From positions 186,001-250,000 of the forward strand of contig NZ_JAGDYT010000025.1 in the NCBI RefSeq assembly GCF_049116555.1: a stretch of 64,000 bases of DNA, written 5' to 3'. A program made the translations under genes and the position numbers. This DNA comes from Maricaulis maris_C (GTDB taxonomy: Bacteria; Pseudomonadota; Alphaproteobacteria; Caulobacterales; Maricaulaceae). Within the stretch, counting starts at the first letter, position 1. Each line of letters starts with the position of its first letter. Shown here one piece after another: positions 16,994-26,247 of this stretch. The notes beneath the pieces are model-generated. The model had not been told where the DNA came from. It saw only the letters and a program-made list of their open reading frames with translations, and did no database searches.

Positions 16994-18226
16994 ATGTCGT
17001 CGAAAAAGCCCGTCAAAAAGGTCGTTCTTGCCTATTCCGGCGGTCTCGACACGTCGGTCATCCTGAAATGGCTGCAGGATGCCTATGACGCCGAAGTCGT
17101 GACCTTCACGGCTGATCTGGGCCAGGGCGAGGAATTGGACCCGGCCCGCGAGAAAGCCGAAGCTGCGGGCGTGTCGGAGATCTTCATCGAGGATCTGCGC
17201 GAGGAATTCGTCCGCGACTATGTCTATCCGATGGTGCGGGCGAATGCGGTCTATGAAGGCCTCTACCTGCTGGGCACATCGATTGCCCGGCCCCTGATCG
17301 CCAAGCGGCTTGTCGAGATTGCCCATGCAACCGGCGCCGACGCCGTGGCCCATGGCGCGACCGGCAAGGGCAATGACCAGGTTCGTTTTGAGCTCGGCGT
17401 CTATGCGCTGGACCCGGATCTGCGCGTGATTGCCCCCTGGCGTGAATGGGACCTCAATTCTCGCACCAAGCTGATTGGCTATGCCGAGGAGCATGGGATC
17501 CACGTCGCCAAGGACAAGCGCGGCGAGGCCCCTTTCTCGGTCGATGCCAATCTCTGGCACACCTCTTCGGAGGGCAAATTGCTGGAAGACCCGGCCGAGG
17601 AAGCCGACGAGATCGTCTATCAGCGGACGCAGCGGCCGGAGGATGCGCCGGACCAGCCTGAATACGTCACCATCGGCTTCAAGGCTGGCGATGCGGTGAG
17701 CCTCAACGGCATGGAGATGAGCCCGGCCACACTCCTCACCAAGCTGAATGAGATGGGGCGCGTGCACGGGATTGGCCGGCTCGATCTTGTCGAGAACCGT
17801 TTTGTCGGCATGAAATCGCGCGGCATCTATGAAACGCCGGGCGGCACCATTCTCATGGCAGCCCATCGCGGTATCGAGCAAATCACCCTGGATCGCGGCG
17901 CGGCCCATCTCAAGGACGAGCTGATGCCGCGCTACGCCAAACTCCTTTATGAGGGTTTCTGGTTCTCGCCCGAGCGCGAAATGCTTCAGGCGGCCATTGA
18001 TCACTCGCAAAAGCATGTCACGGGCGATGTTCGGGTGAAGCTCTACAAGGGTTCCGTCAATGTCGTCGGCCGGGCATCCGAGCACTCCCTCTATTCGCTC
18101 GAACACGTCACATTCGAAGAGGATGTCGTGTACGATCAGACGGATGCTGAAGGCTTCATCCGCCTCAACGCCCTCCGCCTCCAGCTCCTTGCCCACCGTA
18201 AACGCCGACTCGGTCAGAACGATTGA
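16994..18226 (+). CDS. argG: Argininosuccinate synthase
   Basis: ArgG joins citrulline and aspartate with ATP to form argininosuccinate. The 410-residue product starts at ATG 16994, preceded by AAGGA 8 bases upstream, and begins with the ATP-binding P-loop KVVLAYSGGLDTS. Further signatures are GTSIARP, AHGATGKGNDQVRFE and DANLWHTSSEG. Length is normal. The open frame extends 417 bp further upstream across the glsA start, but that part carries no family match. It stands alone; the 182 bp after it contains no obvious terminator. Confidence 0.98.
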   Translation: MSSKKPVKKVVLAYSGGLDTSVILKWLQDAYDAEVVTFTADLGQGEELDPAREKAEAAGVSEIFIEDLREEFVRDYVYPMVRANAVYEGLYLLGTSIARPLIAKRLVEIAHATGADAVAHGATGKGNDQVRFELGVYALDPDLRVIAPWREWDLNSRTKLIGYAEEHGIHVAKDKRGEAPFSVDANLWHTSSEGKLLEDPAEEADEIVYQRTQRPEDAPDQPEYVTIGFKAGDAVSLNGMEMSPATLLTKLNEMGRVHGIGRLDLVENRFVGMKSRGIYETPGGTILMAAHRGIEQITLDRGAAHLKDELMPRYAKLLYEGFWFSPEREMLQAAIDHSQKHVTGDVRVKLYKGSVNVVGRASEHSLYSLEHVTFEEDVVYDQTDAEGFIRLNALRLQLLAHRKRRLGQND

Positions 18227-18408
18227 TCACGGCGCGAGTCGAGGCGCCCGGCCGATGAATGAAAAATTTATTTTGCCGGGCGGACCTTTACTAAACGCCG
18301 CGTGAAGTGGACCGTTTTCGCCGGAGCGTCATCGAGGGTTAATTTTGTGTTCAGAGATCAGGCCTAGGTTGCAGGACTTGTGGGCCTCGCACGGGGGATG
18401 AGGGGGAA

Positions 18409-19542
18409 ATGAACTCCATCCTGCTGACAGTGCTGCTGGATATTGCATTCGCCGCGGTCCCGATCGTGGCGGTGATGTATATGTATCGCCATGCTGACGT
18501 GCTGCGTGAGGCCGGCGCCATTCGTCCGGTTGCCGTGCTGACGGCCGGCTTGCTGGTCTGGGCCGCGTATCACTCCCTCTCCGCCATCGTCATGCTGTTT
18601 GGGCCGTTTTTCGTCGAAACCCGGCAGTTGCCGGCGATTACAGGCTTCATTCAAGGGCCATTGCGCTGGATCTCAGACACGGTCGTGACGCTCCTGTTGG
18701 CCGTTGGCTTCATCTGGTTTTTCGCCCGCTTGATCGAAATTCTTCGAGGGCTCCGCTCATCTCGGGCTGCGCTGGAGAGTGAGATCGATTCCCGGAGCGA
18801 GCGTGAGGCCGAGCTCAAGGCGCGGGCCAATACCGAACGCGCCCAGAGCCAGTCTCGCTCTGAATTCATGCTGGGCCTCAGCCATGAATTGCGGACACCG
18901 CTGAATGGTATTCTCGGCCTGTCCAGCTTGCTCTCGAACACCGAGCTCGACGCCTCGCAGCGAAAGCTGCTCTCGACGGTGGAGCGTTCGGCGCAAGCCA
19001 TGCTGGCGCGCGTGTCCGATGTGCTCGATCTCGCGCGCCTCGAGAACAACAAGGTGGAATTGCGCAGCGTCGCCTTCCGGCCGGACGAAATCGCCCAGAC
19101 TGTCGTGGGGCTATTCGAGCCGCTGGCGGGCAAAAAGGGGCTGGAACTTGTGCTGGAAGTGCATGAGGGCGCGGATTCCCCTGTTCTGGGTGACCCTGGG
19201 CGGGTGCGTCAGATTCTCAACAATCTCATGTCCAACGCCCTCAAATTCACGCCAAACGGCTCGATTGTGCTTGTTGTGGAGCAGCCTTCCGACAAGCGTG
19301 AGAAACGCTGGGTCCAGTTCCAGGTCCGCGATACCGGGATTGGCATGGACAGCGAGCTTCTCGCGCGGATTTCCGGCGCGGCGGGGTCTGATGCGGGCGG
19401 CGATCCCGGCCTCGGCCTGTCAATCTGTCACCGGCTGGCCCTCTTGATGGACGGTGAGCTCGAGATTCAGTCGGCGCCCGGCGCAGGCACGACCATCACC
19501 GTCCGGATCCGTGTCCCGGATGAACCCGAAGCGATCGATTAG
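18409..19542 (+). CDS. Membrane sensor histidine kinase, orphan
   Basis: The 377-residue protein has three hydrophobic segments (about 4-25, 43-65, 87-110), a charged coiled-coil linker (about 115-150), and a complete kinase core. The H box SHELRTPLN contains His159, the N box reads NNLMSNALKF (about 271-280), G1 is DTGIGMD (308-314), and G2 is GDPGLGLSIC. It has no receiver domain and no response regulator gene beside it, so its partner lies elsewhere. The membrane part is not a recognised sensor domain. A GAGGGGG ribosome site precedes the ATG. The next genes encode a histidine-phosphatase-like lipoprotein and a tyrosine phosphatase. Confidence 0.9.
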   Translation: MNSILLTVLLDIAFAAVPIVAVMYMYRHADVLREAGAIRPVAVLTAGLLVWAAYHSLSAIVMLFGPFFVETRQLPAITGFIQGPLRWISDTVVTLLLAVGFIWFFARLIEILRGLRSSRAALESEIDSRSEREAELKARANTERAQSQSRSEFMLGLSHELRTPLNGILGLSSLLSNTELDASQRKLLSTVERSAQAMLARVSDVLDLARLENNKVELRSVAFRPDEIAQTVVGLFEPLAGKKGLELVLEVHEGADSPVLGDPGRVRQILNNLMSNALKFTPNGSIVLVVEQPSDKREKRWVQFQVRDTGIGMDSELLARISGAAGSDAGGDPGLGLSICHRLALLMDGELEIQSAPGAGTTITVRIRVPDEPEAID

Positions 19543-19611
19543 CGCCTTACCGTCTCGTCACTTCGCCTTCCCGCTTCCTCACGTTAGAGTGATGACGGGG
19601 AGGAATTCATC

Positions 19612-20250
19612 ATGAAGTCGATCTTGTTTGCCGCGAGTGTCCTGTTGGGGCTGTCAGCCTGTAGCCCGGTTGTCGAGGGCAGCGCCCACCCCGCATTGCT
19701 GGCCCTGGCTCCGGATGCGGTTCGGGCCGACATTGCGGCAGCAGACCAGCATGTCCTCGTTGTCCGCCACGCCCTGAAGATATCGCCGGATTGCAACGGG
19801 ATGGATTGTCCGCTGAGCGCTGATGGCGAGCGTATGGTCGAACGCCTCGAGGGGTTGGTCGGGGACACGCCCTTCGAGCGGGCCTATTCGAGCGCGGCAT
19901 GCCGAACGCAGCTGACAGCGGCCGCCGGAGGCGCACCTGTTGTGGCTCACCAGGCAGTCGACGGTTATGCGGTGGGATGTACCGAAGGTGAGACGGTGAC
20001 ACGTGTCCGAGGCGATGCCTATGCCGAGGTCGCTGCCGGCGAGGCCGTCTGGACCCTGGTGGGTGAGCATTCCAACACCTCCTGTCTCTGGATGTCGGCC
20101 TTTGCCGGCTCGGATGCAGCCCAGGCCGCCGGCTGCGATGGCGAGGGCCGGCTTCCCGACGATGCCTATGGCGACATCTTCTGGCTCTATCGGACCGGTG
20201 AGGATTGGTCGCTGGCGGTCCTGCCCGATGCCTTCTCGCTCGCTGACTGA
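19612..20250 (+). CDS. Histidine phosphatase-like lipoprotein
   Basis: This 212-residue protein has a lipoprotein signal with lipobox LSAC (Cys17). The mature part resembles the phosphoglycerate mutase/SixA histidine phosphatase fold: VVRHALK near residue 50 replaces the usual RHG by RHA, PLSADGERMVERL is the typical following helix, AYSSAACRTQLTA supplies the second Arg, and VGEHSNT supplies the second His. The catalytic His and Arg pattern is largely kept. Periplasmic phosphatase activity is likely but the substrate is unknown. A strong GGGGAGGA ribosome site precedes the ATG. The tyrosine phosphatase gene follows immediately. Confidence 0.75.
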   Translation: MKSILFAASVLLGLSACSPVVEGSAHPALLALAPDAVRADIAAADQHVLVVRHALKISPDCNGMDCPLSADGERMVERLEGLVGDTPFERAYSSAACRTQLTAAAGGAPVVAHQAVDGYAVGCTEGETVTRVRGDAYAEVAAGEAVWTLVGEHSNTSCLWMSAFAGSDAAQAAGCDGEGRLPDDAYGDIFWLYRTGEDWSLAVLPDAFSLAD

Positions 20251-20254
20251 GCCA

Positions 20255-20722
20255 GTGCGCCTGCTTTTCGTCTGTACCGGCAATATCTGTCGGTCGCCGA
20301 CGGCTGACGCCGTGGCGCGCCAACGCGTTGAGGCCGCCGGTCTGGACTGGCAGGTCGACAGCGCCGGAACGGGAGGCTGGCATGTCGGTGAAGCGCCGGA
20401 TGAGCGAGCGACCGAGGCCGGAAAGGCGCGCGGCTATGACCTGTCCGTGCTGAGTGCCCGCGAAGTCTGTCCGGAGGATTTCCTGCGCTTTGATCACATT
20501 ATCGCTATGGATGGCAGCCATTTGCGCTTTCTGCGCCGCATGCCCGGTGCCGGGCGCGGAGCCCGAATCAGTCTGATGATGGATTGGGCTGGCGAGACCG
20601 GGGTTGATGTGCCGGACCCCTATTATGGGAGCGAGGACGGGTTTGAGGGCGTGCTCGACATGATCGAGCGGAGCGTCGACGGACTGCTGGCCTCGTTGAG
20701 CCCGGATCAGAGCAGCGGATAA
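20255..20722 (+). CDS. Low molecular weight protein-tyrosine phosphatase
   Basis: The 155-residue product has the family active site VCTGNICRSP at the N-terminus (Cys nucleophile, Arg and Ser) and the general-acid loop VPDPYYGSEDGFE near residue 125. I chose GTG 20255, 4 bases after the preceding stop, since it gives the standard start MRLLFVCTGN; an ATG at 20228 would add nine residues and overlap the previous gene. Bacterial members often dephosphorylate tyrosine kinases for exopolysaccharide export, but no such kinase is in the window. The end overlaps the converging thpR gene. Confidence 0.9.
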   Translation: MRLLFVCTGNICRSPTADAVARQRVEAAGLDWQVDSAGTGGWHVGEAPDERATEAGKARGYDLSVLSAREVCPEDFLRFDHIIAMDGSHLRFLRRMPGAGRGARISLMMDWAGETGVDVPDPYYGSEDGFEGVLDMIERSVDGLLASLSPDQSSG

Positions 20723-21246
20723 TCCGCTTCCGGCTCGTAGATATTTCTGGCGCCGCGCGAAAGCCAGCTGGAATAGACCGTGAAATGCGTGACCCGCCAG
20801 GGCTCGGTGGCGAAGCCGCCGGTGCGCTCGACAAAGCGGGTCAGCTTCTCGATCGGCGTGCCCTGGAGATAGGCCAGCGTCATGTGCGGATGGAAATTGC
20901 GGTGTTCCGGCTCCAAACCGGCCCGCCGCGCCGCGCGCTCGCACTTTGCATTGAGTTGGAGCAATGCCTCGCTGGGGCGGACGCCCAGCCAGAGTGCGCG
21001 CGGATCCAGCTTGCCGAACCAGCCCGAGCCGAGCAGCGCCAGCTCGAACGGGGCCATGACGATATTGGCCAGTTCTGCGTCGAGGTCCTCGGCGCGCCGC
21101 TCATCCATCTCGCCGAAGAAGCGCAGCGTGACGTGAAAGTTTTCAGGCGGACGCCAGCGCGCACCGGGGACGCCCTTCTGCAGGCGACGAATGTCGGCGT
21201 GCAGGCTGTCTGGCACGGGCAGGGCGGCAAAGAGGCGAAGTGTCAT
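20707..21246 (-). CDS. thpR: RNA 2',3'-cyclic phosphodiesterase (2'-5' RNA ligase family)
   Basis: The 179-residue protein belongs to the 2H phosphoesterases: both H-x-T-x signatures are present, HVTLRFFG near residue 40 and HMTLAYLQG near residue 125. Family members hydrolyse 2',3'-cyclic phosphate ends on RNA and can ligate tRNA halves in vitro. The opening MTLRLFAALPVPDSL is typical. It stands alone and converges with the tyrosine phosphatase gene, overlapping it by 16 bp. Confidence 0.93.
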   Translation of the reverse strand: MTLRLFAALPVPDSLHADIRRLQKGVPGARWRPPENFHVTLRFFGEMDERRAEDLDAELANIVMAPFELALLGSGWFGKLDPRALWLGVRPSEALLQLNAKCERAARRAGLEPEHRNFHPHMTLAYLQGTPIEKLTRFVERTGGFATEPWRVTHFTVYSSWLSRGARNIYEPEADYPLL

Positions 21247-21362
21247 GGGTCAATCCGCTGGGTATCCCTTCCAACTAGGGCGATTTTCCCGGCCAAGGCA
21301 ATCGGGCCGCCCAAACCGGGATTCCCGGCTTTCCAGTCCCCCCTTGCGCTGATGACGGAAAC

Positions 21363-21391
21363 TTGCCTTCCAGCCCGGGGAACATGATATA
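21363..21391 (+). promoter_or_regulatory. Candidate sigma-70-type promoter for the Bax inhibitor-1 gene
   Basis: TTGCCT (21363-21368) and GATATA (21386-21391) are separated by 17 bases and lie about 50 bp before the start codon. This is a plausible housekeeping promoter, judged by eye only. Confidence 0.4.
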
Positions 21392-21442
21392 GTCTGCACA
21401 AAGCGCCTGTGTTGGCGCGCGTAGACAAGAGAGACGTCTTCC

Positions 21443-22207
21443 ATGAACGATTTTTCCCGCACTCATCCCGGCGCCGGTTCGCTGGACATGTCGGTGGATG
21501 CCGGCCTGCGCAGCTTCATGCTCGGCGTTTACAACAAGATGGCTCTGGGCCTTCTACTGTCCGCCGCAATTGCCTATTCGGTCGGCACCTTCCCGCCACT
21601 GACCAATCTCGTTTTCGGCACACCGCTTCTTTTCGTCGTGCAGTGGGGCCCAATCGCCCTGCTCTTCGGTTCCATGTTCTTCATGCGCAACCCGTCGCCG
21701 ATTGGTAGCGCTGTCCTTTACTGGGCGATTGTCGCCCTGATCGGGGCAAGCCTGAGCTTCTGGGTCGTTCTTGCGGGTAGCGGCCAGACGGTCCAGCGCA
21801 TTGGCGGCGGTGGCCTCTCTGTTGATTTCGGAACCATCGCGCAAGCCTTCGTGATTACGGCCGGCTCTTTCATGGCGCTGTCAGTCTTCGGCTATACGAC
21901 GAAGCGCAATCTGATGCCGATGCAGAATTTCCTGTTCATGGCTGTTTTCGGTGCGGTCGCACTGGGCATCCTGAACATGTTTTTCTTCCAGTCGGGCATG
22001 CTTGAGCTTCTGCTGCAGTTTGCAGTGCTGGCGCTTATGGCGGGTGTTGTCGCCTGGCAGACTCAGGCGCTGAAGGTCACCTATTACCAGATTGCCGGCG
22101 ACCAGCGCTCCATGGCCGTGATGACGAATATGGGCGCATTGAACCTCTACATCGCCTTTGTGAACATGTTCCAGATCATCCTGTCCCTGCTGGGCAGCCG
22201 CGACTAG
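21443..22207 (+). CDS. Bax inhibitor-1/YccA family membrane protein
   Basis: The 254-residue protein has seven hydrophobic segments after a soluble N-terminus of about 25 residues beginning MNDFSRTHPGAGSLD. The BI-1 signature is visible in AFVITAGSFMALSVFGYTTKR, here across residues about 133-153, and the C-terminal NLYIAFVNMFQIILSL. In E. coli the relative YccA restrains FtsH; others act as pH-sensitive calcium leak channels. The role here is inferred only from family membership. A candidate promoter lies upstream and a strong terminator follows, so it is a single-gene unit. Confidence 0.93.
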   Translation: MNDFSRTHPGAGSLDMSVDAGLRSFMLGVYNKMALGLLLSAAIAYSVGTFPPLTNLVFGTPLLFVVQWGPIALLFGSMFFMRNPSPIGSAVLYWAIVALIGASLSFWVVLAGSGQTVQRIGGGGLSVDFGTIAQAFVITAGSFMALSVFGYTTKRNLMPMQNFLFMAVFGAVALGILNMFFFQSGMLELLLQFAVLALMAGVVAWQTQALKVTYYQIAGDQRSMAVMTNMGALNLYIAFVNMFQIILSLLGSRD

Positions 22208-22232
22208 CGTTGATCTGACTGACTGAAACAAG

Positions 22233-22265
22233 AAACCCCGGAGCGGTTGCTCCGGGGTTTTTCTT
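22233..22265 (+). terminator. Rho-independent terminator of the Bax inhibitor-1 gene
   Basis: AAACCCCGGAGC (22233-22244) pairs perfectly with GCTCCGGGGTTT (22249-22260) around a GGTT loop, and more T residues follow. It lies 25 bp after the stop codon. Confidence 0.9.
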
Positions 22266-22286
22266 TGCCGGTTCGAAAGAGCCACC

Positions 22287-22649
22287 TCAGTCGATGACCT
22301 GGAATTTCTTCTTCTCGAAGACCTTCATTACCTGGGTCAGATCATTGCCGCGCTTGAGGATTTGCCCACTCATGGCGATGACCTTGTACTGGCCCTGGCG
22401 ATTGGTGTCCGCCGGCGTTTTGACGACCGTGAACATCGGAACCTCGCTGGCGCGGCGGAAAATCGAGAACACGGCTTCGGTCCGCAGACCGTCAATGGCG
22501 TAGTCCTTCCACTCCCCCTGGGCGACGAAACGTCCATAGACCCGCAGGATCGCATCGAGCTCGCGCCGGTTCCACATGACCGGGTCCGGCTTGCGTTTCG
22601 CGAAGGGGGATAAAGATTGCACGCCGAATTCTCCCACCAGTTGAATCAC
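22287..22649 (-). CDS. DUF2794 domain protein
   Basis: A 120-residue protein conserved in alphaproteobacteria, matching the DUF2794 family along its whole length: FNRRELDxIL-like start (here MWNRRELDAILRVYGRFVAQG), then EWKDYAID and the ending LTQVMKVFEKKKFQVID. No catalytic motif, signal or membrane segment is visible; the fold and function are unknown. It converges on the Bax inhibitor-1 gene, with the terminator between them. The 279-bp stretch before its start (to 22928) is C-rich and holds no gene that I can support. Confidence 0.85.
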   Translation of the reverse strand: MIQLVGEFGVQSLSPFAKRKPDPVMWNRRELDAILRVYGRFVAQGEWKDYAIDGLRTEAVFSIFRRASEVPMFTVVKTPADTNRQGQYKVIAMSGQILKRGNDLTQVMKVFEKKKFQVID

Positions 22650-22928
22650 CCTGTCCAGCTTACAAACATTTCACGCAGCGCCGCAAAGTCGCCACATTCT
22701 CGGCGCGTTCCGGCCATACCGCCCGACCACCGTCTCACCTGTCGGCCGGTCGCACTAACCGCCTCCCAGCCTGGTTTTAGACAGCCCCCCCAGCCCCCCG
22801 GGTCAAGAGGCTGCGGTCCGGTCGACACCCCCAATTCCGCTCATGAAATGGACAACTTGCCTTGCCTCTGGCCAAGCGCGCCGCGTCGCGCTAACGCTAG
22901 ATCAGTCAGATCATGAGCCCTGCGAACC

Positions 22929-23666
22929 ATGCTGGTTGCCGATCAACTCATCAAGGATTTCGGGTCCTTTCGTGCGGTCGATGGTGTGAGCTTCACCCTC
23001 GAGCGCGGCGAAGTGCTTGGTTTTCTCGGCCCAAATGGAGCCGGGAAGACGACCAGTATGCGCATGCTCGCCGGTGGGCTGGAGCCGGATGGCGGGACCG
23101 CGTCGATTGCCGGCTATGACTGCATGACCCAGCGCCTGGAGGCGCAGTCGCGCCTTGGTTACCTGCCGGAAGGGGCGCCCGCCTATCCGGCCATGACGCC
23201 ACGGGGTTTTGTCATTTTCGGCCTGCGTGCACGTGGCTTCTCCGGCGATGCATTGATGCGCGCGACGGGTCTGGCGCTTGAGCGCGCTGTTCTGGGCGAG
23301 ATGGCGGATCAGCCGATCGGGACGTTGTCCAAGGGCTATAAGCGACGCGCTGCCCTTGCCGCGGCCATCGCCCATGATCCGGCTGTCCTCATTCTCGATG
23401 AACCCACTGACGGGCTTGATCCCAACCAGAAGGATGGTGTGCGCCAGTTGATCCGCGACATGGCGCCGGAAAAGGCGATCATCATCTCAACCCATATCCT
23501 GGAAGAAGTGCCCGCTGTCTGCTCGCGGGCGATCGTGATCGACAAGGGCCGTGTCCTGTTTGACGGCACCCCGCACGCGCTGGCTGCGAAAGGCCCTGAT
23601 GCGACGGTGGAATCGGCCTTCCGAGCCCTTACCCAGGGCGTTGACGGCGCGGAGGCAGCGGCGTGA
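22929..23666 (+). CDS. ABC transporter ATP-binding protein, GldA-like
   Basis: The 245-residue protein is a complete ABC ATPase: Walker A GPNGAGKTT (residues 34-42), a divergent signature LSKGYKRR, Walker B AVLILDEPTDGLDP, and the switch His in IIISTHILEEV. It is the first gene of a four-gene operon whose partners resemble GldF (permease), GldG (auxiliary) and a DUF4340 protein. In Bacteroidetes, GldA/GldF/GldG are needed for gliding; alphaproteobacterial homologues have no established role. The stop overlaps the permease start by 4 bp. Confidence 0.93.
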   Translation: MLVADQLIKDFGSFRAVDGVSFTLERGEVLGFLGPNGAGKTTSMRMLAGGLEPDGGTASIAGYDCMTQRLEAQSRLGYLPEGAPAYPAMTPRGFVIFGLRARGFSGDALMRATGLALERAVLGEMADQPIGTLSKGYKRRAALAAAIAHDPAVLILDEPTDGLDPNQKDGVRQLIRDMAPEKAIIISTHILEEVPAVCSRAIVIDKGRVLFDGTPHALAAKGPDATVESAFRALTQGVDGAEAAA

Positions 23667-24406
23667 TCCATACCCTGCATGCCGTTTATCGCCGCGAACT
23701 CACCGCGTATTTCCAGACGCCACTCGCCTATGTCTTCCTGGCGGTTTTCGCGATCTGTGCGCCCGCCTTCGCGTTTCATATCGGGCGGTTTTTCGACACC
23801 AACCGCGCCGATCTCGCGCCGATGTTCGACTATCTGCCCTGGCTGTTTGTGGTCCTCATGCCGGCCCTGGCCATGCGTGCCTGGGCCGAGGAGCGTGATC
23901 GCGGCACACTGGAATTCCTGATGGCTTTGCCGATCCCGCTCTGGGCTGCGACGGGTGGCAAATTCCTCGCCGCTTGGACGGTTGCCGGTCTCGCCCTCGC
24001 TTTGACCTTTCCGATGTGGATCGCGGTCAACTATCTCGGCGCACCGGACAATGCGGCGATCGCGACCGGCTATCTGGGTGCCTGGCTCATGGCGGGCAGC
24101 TATCTGGCTGTTGGCCAGGCGTTGTCTGCGACCACATCGAACCAGGTCGTGGCCTTCGTTCTCGGTACGGGGGCTGCCTTTCTCCTGACCATGGCGGGAT
24201 GGCCATTTGTGCTTTCGGCGCTGGGGGAGAATGCACCAGCCGTCCTGTCCGAATTCGTCGCGCGGCTGAGCGCTCTGGAGCATTACAACGCCTTCCGATA
24301 CGGCGTGATCGGCCTGTCCGACCTGATCTATTTTGTCGGACTCATCCTCGTCTCGCTGACGATTGCGGGTGTCCTCATTGCCGAGCGGCGTGGAGGAGGG
24401 CGATGA
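23663..24406 (+). CDS. ABC transporter permease, GldF/ABC-2 type
   Basis: The 247-residue protein has six hydrophobic segments in ABC-2 export permease order. The start MIHTLHAVYRRELTAYFQTP and the RGTLEFLMALPI segment after the second helix are typical for this class. It should pair with the upstream ATPase as a dimeric exporter in the inner membrane. Substrate unknown. It overlaps both neighbours by 4 bp (ATGA), so the three proteins are probably made in fixed ratio. Confidence 0.9.
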   Translation: MIHTLHAVYRRELTAYFQTPLAYVFLAVFAICAPAFAFHIGRFFDTNRADLAPMFDYLPWLFVVLMPALAMRAWAEERDRGTLEFLMALPIPLWAATGGKFLAAWTVAGLALALTFPMWIAVNYLGAPDNAAIATGYLGAWLMAGSYLAVGQALSATTSNQVVAFVLGTGAAFLLTMAGWPFVLSALGENAPAVLSEFVARLSALEHYNAFRYGVIGLSDLIYFVGLILVSLTIAGVLIAERRGGGR

Positions 24407-26247
24407 AGCGCACTTTCTTCCTGCCCCTGATGCTGATCAGCCTGATCGTCGTCTTCCTGGGTGGCAATGAATTGGCGGGTCGATGGTTCGGCAGCGCCCG
24501 CCTCGACCTGACACAGGACGGGCTCTACCGCCTGTCTGACGGCTCGGTCGCGGTCATGAACCGTCTCGAAGAGCCGATCGAGTGGCGCTTCTACTATTCC
24601 CGCGCCGAGGCCGCCCAGTATCCTGCGATCCGGGCCTATGCGACCCGTGTCCGCGAGTTTCTCGACGCGTATGCGGACCGGTCCAACGGGCGTATCCGCG
24701 TAACCGAGATTGATCCGGAGCCCTTCTCATCGAACGAGGATGAGGCGCTTGCCGCCGGATTATCGCCCATGCCCACGGATAGCGGGGACAATCTTTTTTT
24801 CGGCCTCGTGGCGCGGAATTCTGTCGACGAACAGGCTGTTATTCCACTTTTCCGGGAAGAGGCGGAAGCGCGGCTTGAATACGATCTCACCCGCCTCATC
24901 GTCGACATCGAGCGGCCTGCCCGACCAAGACTGGCCGTCCTTACAAGTTTGCCGCTCAGTCCCGATGATGGTGCTCCGAACGCCTTCATTGCCGAACTGA
25001 ACGCGGCCTATGATCTGATCTGGCTGGAGCGCGATTTTGTAGCGATGCCAGAGGCGAGCGCCCTGTTGATTCTGCACCCGGGCGCCTTGAGTGAGGAGCA
25101 GCTCTATCTCGTTGATCAGTTCGCGCTGAGCCATGGGCGTGTCCTCGCCTTCCTCGATCCGCTGGCGCACATGGCCTTGCGGCCTGGTCCGGACGGCTTG
25201 CCGCCGATCAATGCCCGTCGCTCGTCCGATCTCGGGCCGCTCCTCACCCGCTGGGGCGTTGGATATGACAGTGAAACGGTGAGCATGGACCGGCAGCTCG
25301 GCTTGCCGGTCGAGATTGTGGAATCCGACGGTCGTGCCCGACGGCGAGCCTACCCGCTCTGGTTTTCACTGGGCGCGGGCCAGATCAGCCAGACAGATCT
25401 GGCCACGGCCACCCTCGATCTCGGCCTGAATTTCGGTTCGCCCGGCGCGTTGTCGATCAATCCGCTTGCCGGTGTCGAAGTGACACCTCTCCTGTCGACA
25501 TCGCCGGAAGGCGCGTTGCTGGACGCTGACATAGCCGCAGGTGCGCCGGGACCGGACGCCCTGTTGCAGGACTACAATGCGGCAAGCGAGGCGCCCATTA
25601 TCGCGGCGCGCGTTACGGGCATGATCGAGACGGCTTTCCCGTCAGGGCCACCCGCCGGCGAGATCGCCTTCAATCCGGGCGCTCATCGCGCGCTGGCCTC
25701 GGGGCCGGTGGATATCGTCATTGTCGCCGACGCAGACTGGCTCGATGACAATTATTATGTCCGCAATGATCCGGGCACGGGCCGCAGCTTTGTCGCCGAC
25801 AATCTGACCCTGGCGCTCAATCTCATTGATATGGCGGCGGGCGACCCGGCCCTTGTCTCACTGCGCTCGCGGACGCCATCCCTGCGCCCGATGGCACGGG
25901 TTGAACGTCTGCGGGCAGAAGCGGAGGCCCGCTATGTCGAAACACAGGATCGGCTCGAAGCGGAAATTGCCGATGCACAGGACCGGTTGAGCGTGTTGTT
26001 GAACAGCGGTCAGGCTTCGGCCCTGCTCGCCGACTCGCAGGCCAGTGATCGCGATGAGGCGATGCGCTTGCGTGAACAAATCCTCGAGGGACGCGAGTCA
26101 TTGCGGGGAATCGAACGTGATTTCCGGCAGGATATCGATGCGCTCAATGCAGACCTCCAATTCTGGACGATCGGCGTCCCGCCCGCCTTGATCATCCTGC
26201 TCGGGATCGCCGGGGCGGTCGTCCGGCGACGGAGGCGGCGCGGATGA
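24403..26247 (+). CDS. GldG-like ABC transporter auxiliary protein
   Basis: The 614-residue protein has an N-terminal membrane anchor (about 4-22), a large extracytoplasmic domain of the GldG/ABC_transp_aux type with DLTQDGLYRLSDGSVAVMNRL at its start, a helical region (about 500-580) likely to form a coiled coil, and a C-terminal membrane helix ending in a run of Arg (RRRRRRG). I chose ATG 24403, which overlaps the permease stop by 4 bp; the longer open frame is in the shadow of the permease gene. It probably gates or extends the exporter on the periplasmic side. The transported material is not known. Confidence 0.88.
   Translation: MKRTFFLPLMLISLIVVFLGGNELAGRWFGSARLDLTQDGLYRLSDGSVAVMNRLEEPIEWRFYYSRAEAAQYPAIRAYATRVREFLDAYADRSNGRIRVTEIDPEPFSSNEDEALAAGLSPMPTDSGDNLFFGLVARNSVDEQAVIPLFREEAEARLEYDLTRLIVDIERPARPRLAVLTSLPLSPDDGAPNAFIAELNAAYDLIWLERDFVAMPEASALLILHPGALSEEQLYLVDQFALSHGRVLAFLDPLAHMALRPGPDGLPPINARRSSDLGPLLTRWGVGYDSETVSMDRQLGLPVEIVESDGRARRRAYPLWFSLGAGQISQTDLATATLDLGLNFGSPGALSINPLAGVEVTPLLSTSPEGALLDADIAAGAPGPDALLQDYNAASEAPIIAARVTGMIETAFPSGPPAGEIAFNPGAHRALASGPVDIVIVADADWLDDNYYVRNDPGTGRSFVADNLTLALNLIDMAAGDPALVSLRSRTPSLRPMARVERLRAEAEARYVETQDRLEAEIADAQDRLSVLLNSGQASALLADSQASDRDEAMRLREQILEGRESLRGIERDFRQDIDALNADLQFWTIGVPPALIILLGIAGAVVRRRRRRG

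Noticed and set aside
16799..18196. 465-residue open frame opposite argG
   Set aside because: Antisense shadow of argG; no motif or ribosome site.
19610..20944. 444-residue open frame opposite the phosphatase genes
   Set aside because: Arg/Pro/His-rich shadow that covers three well-supported genes.
22650..22928. Possible RNA gene or tRNA in the C-rich gap
   Set aside because: No cloverleaf or conserved RNA feature found by eye; only a C-run and no clear stem series.
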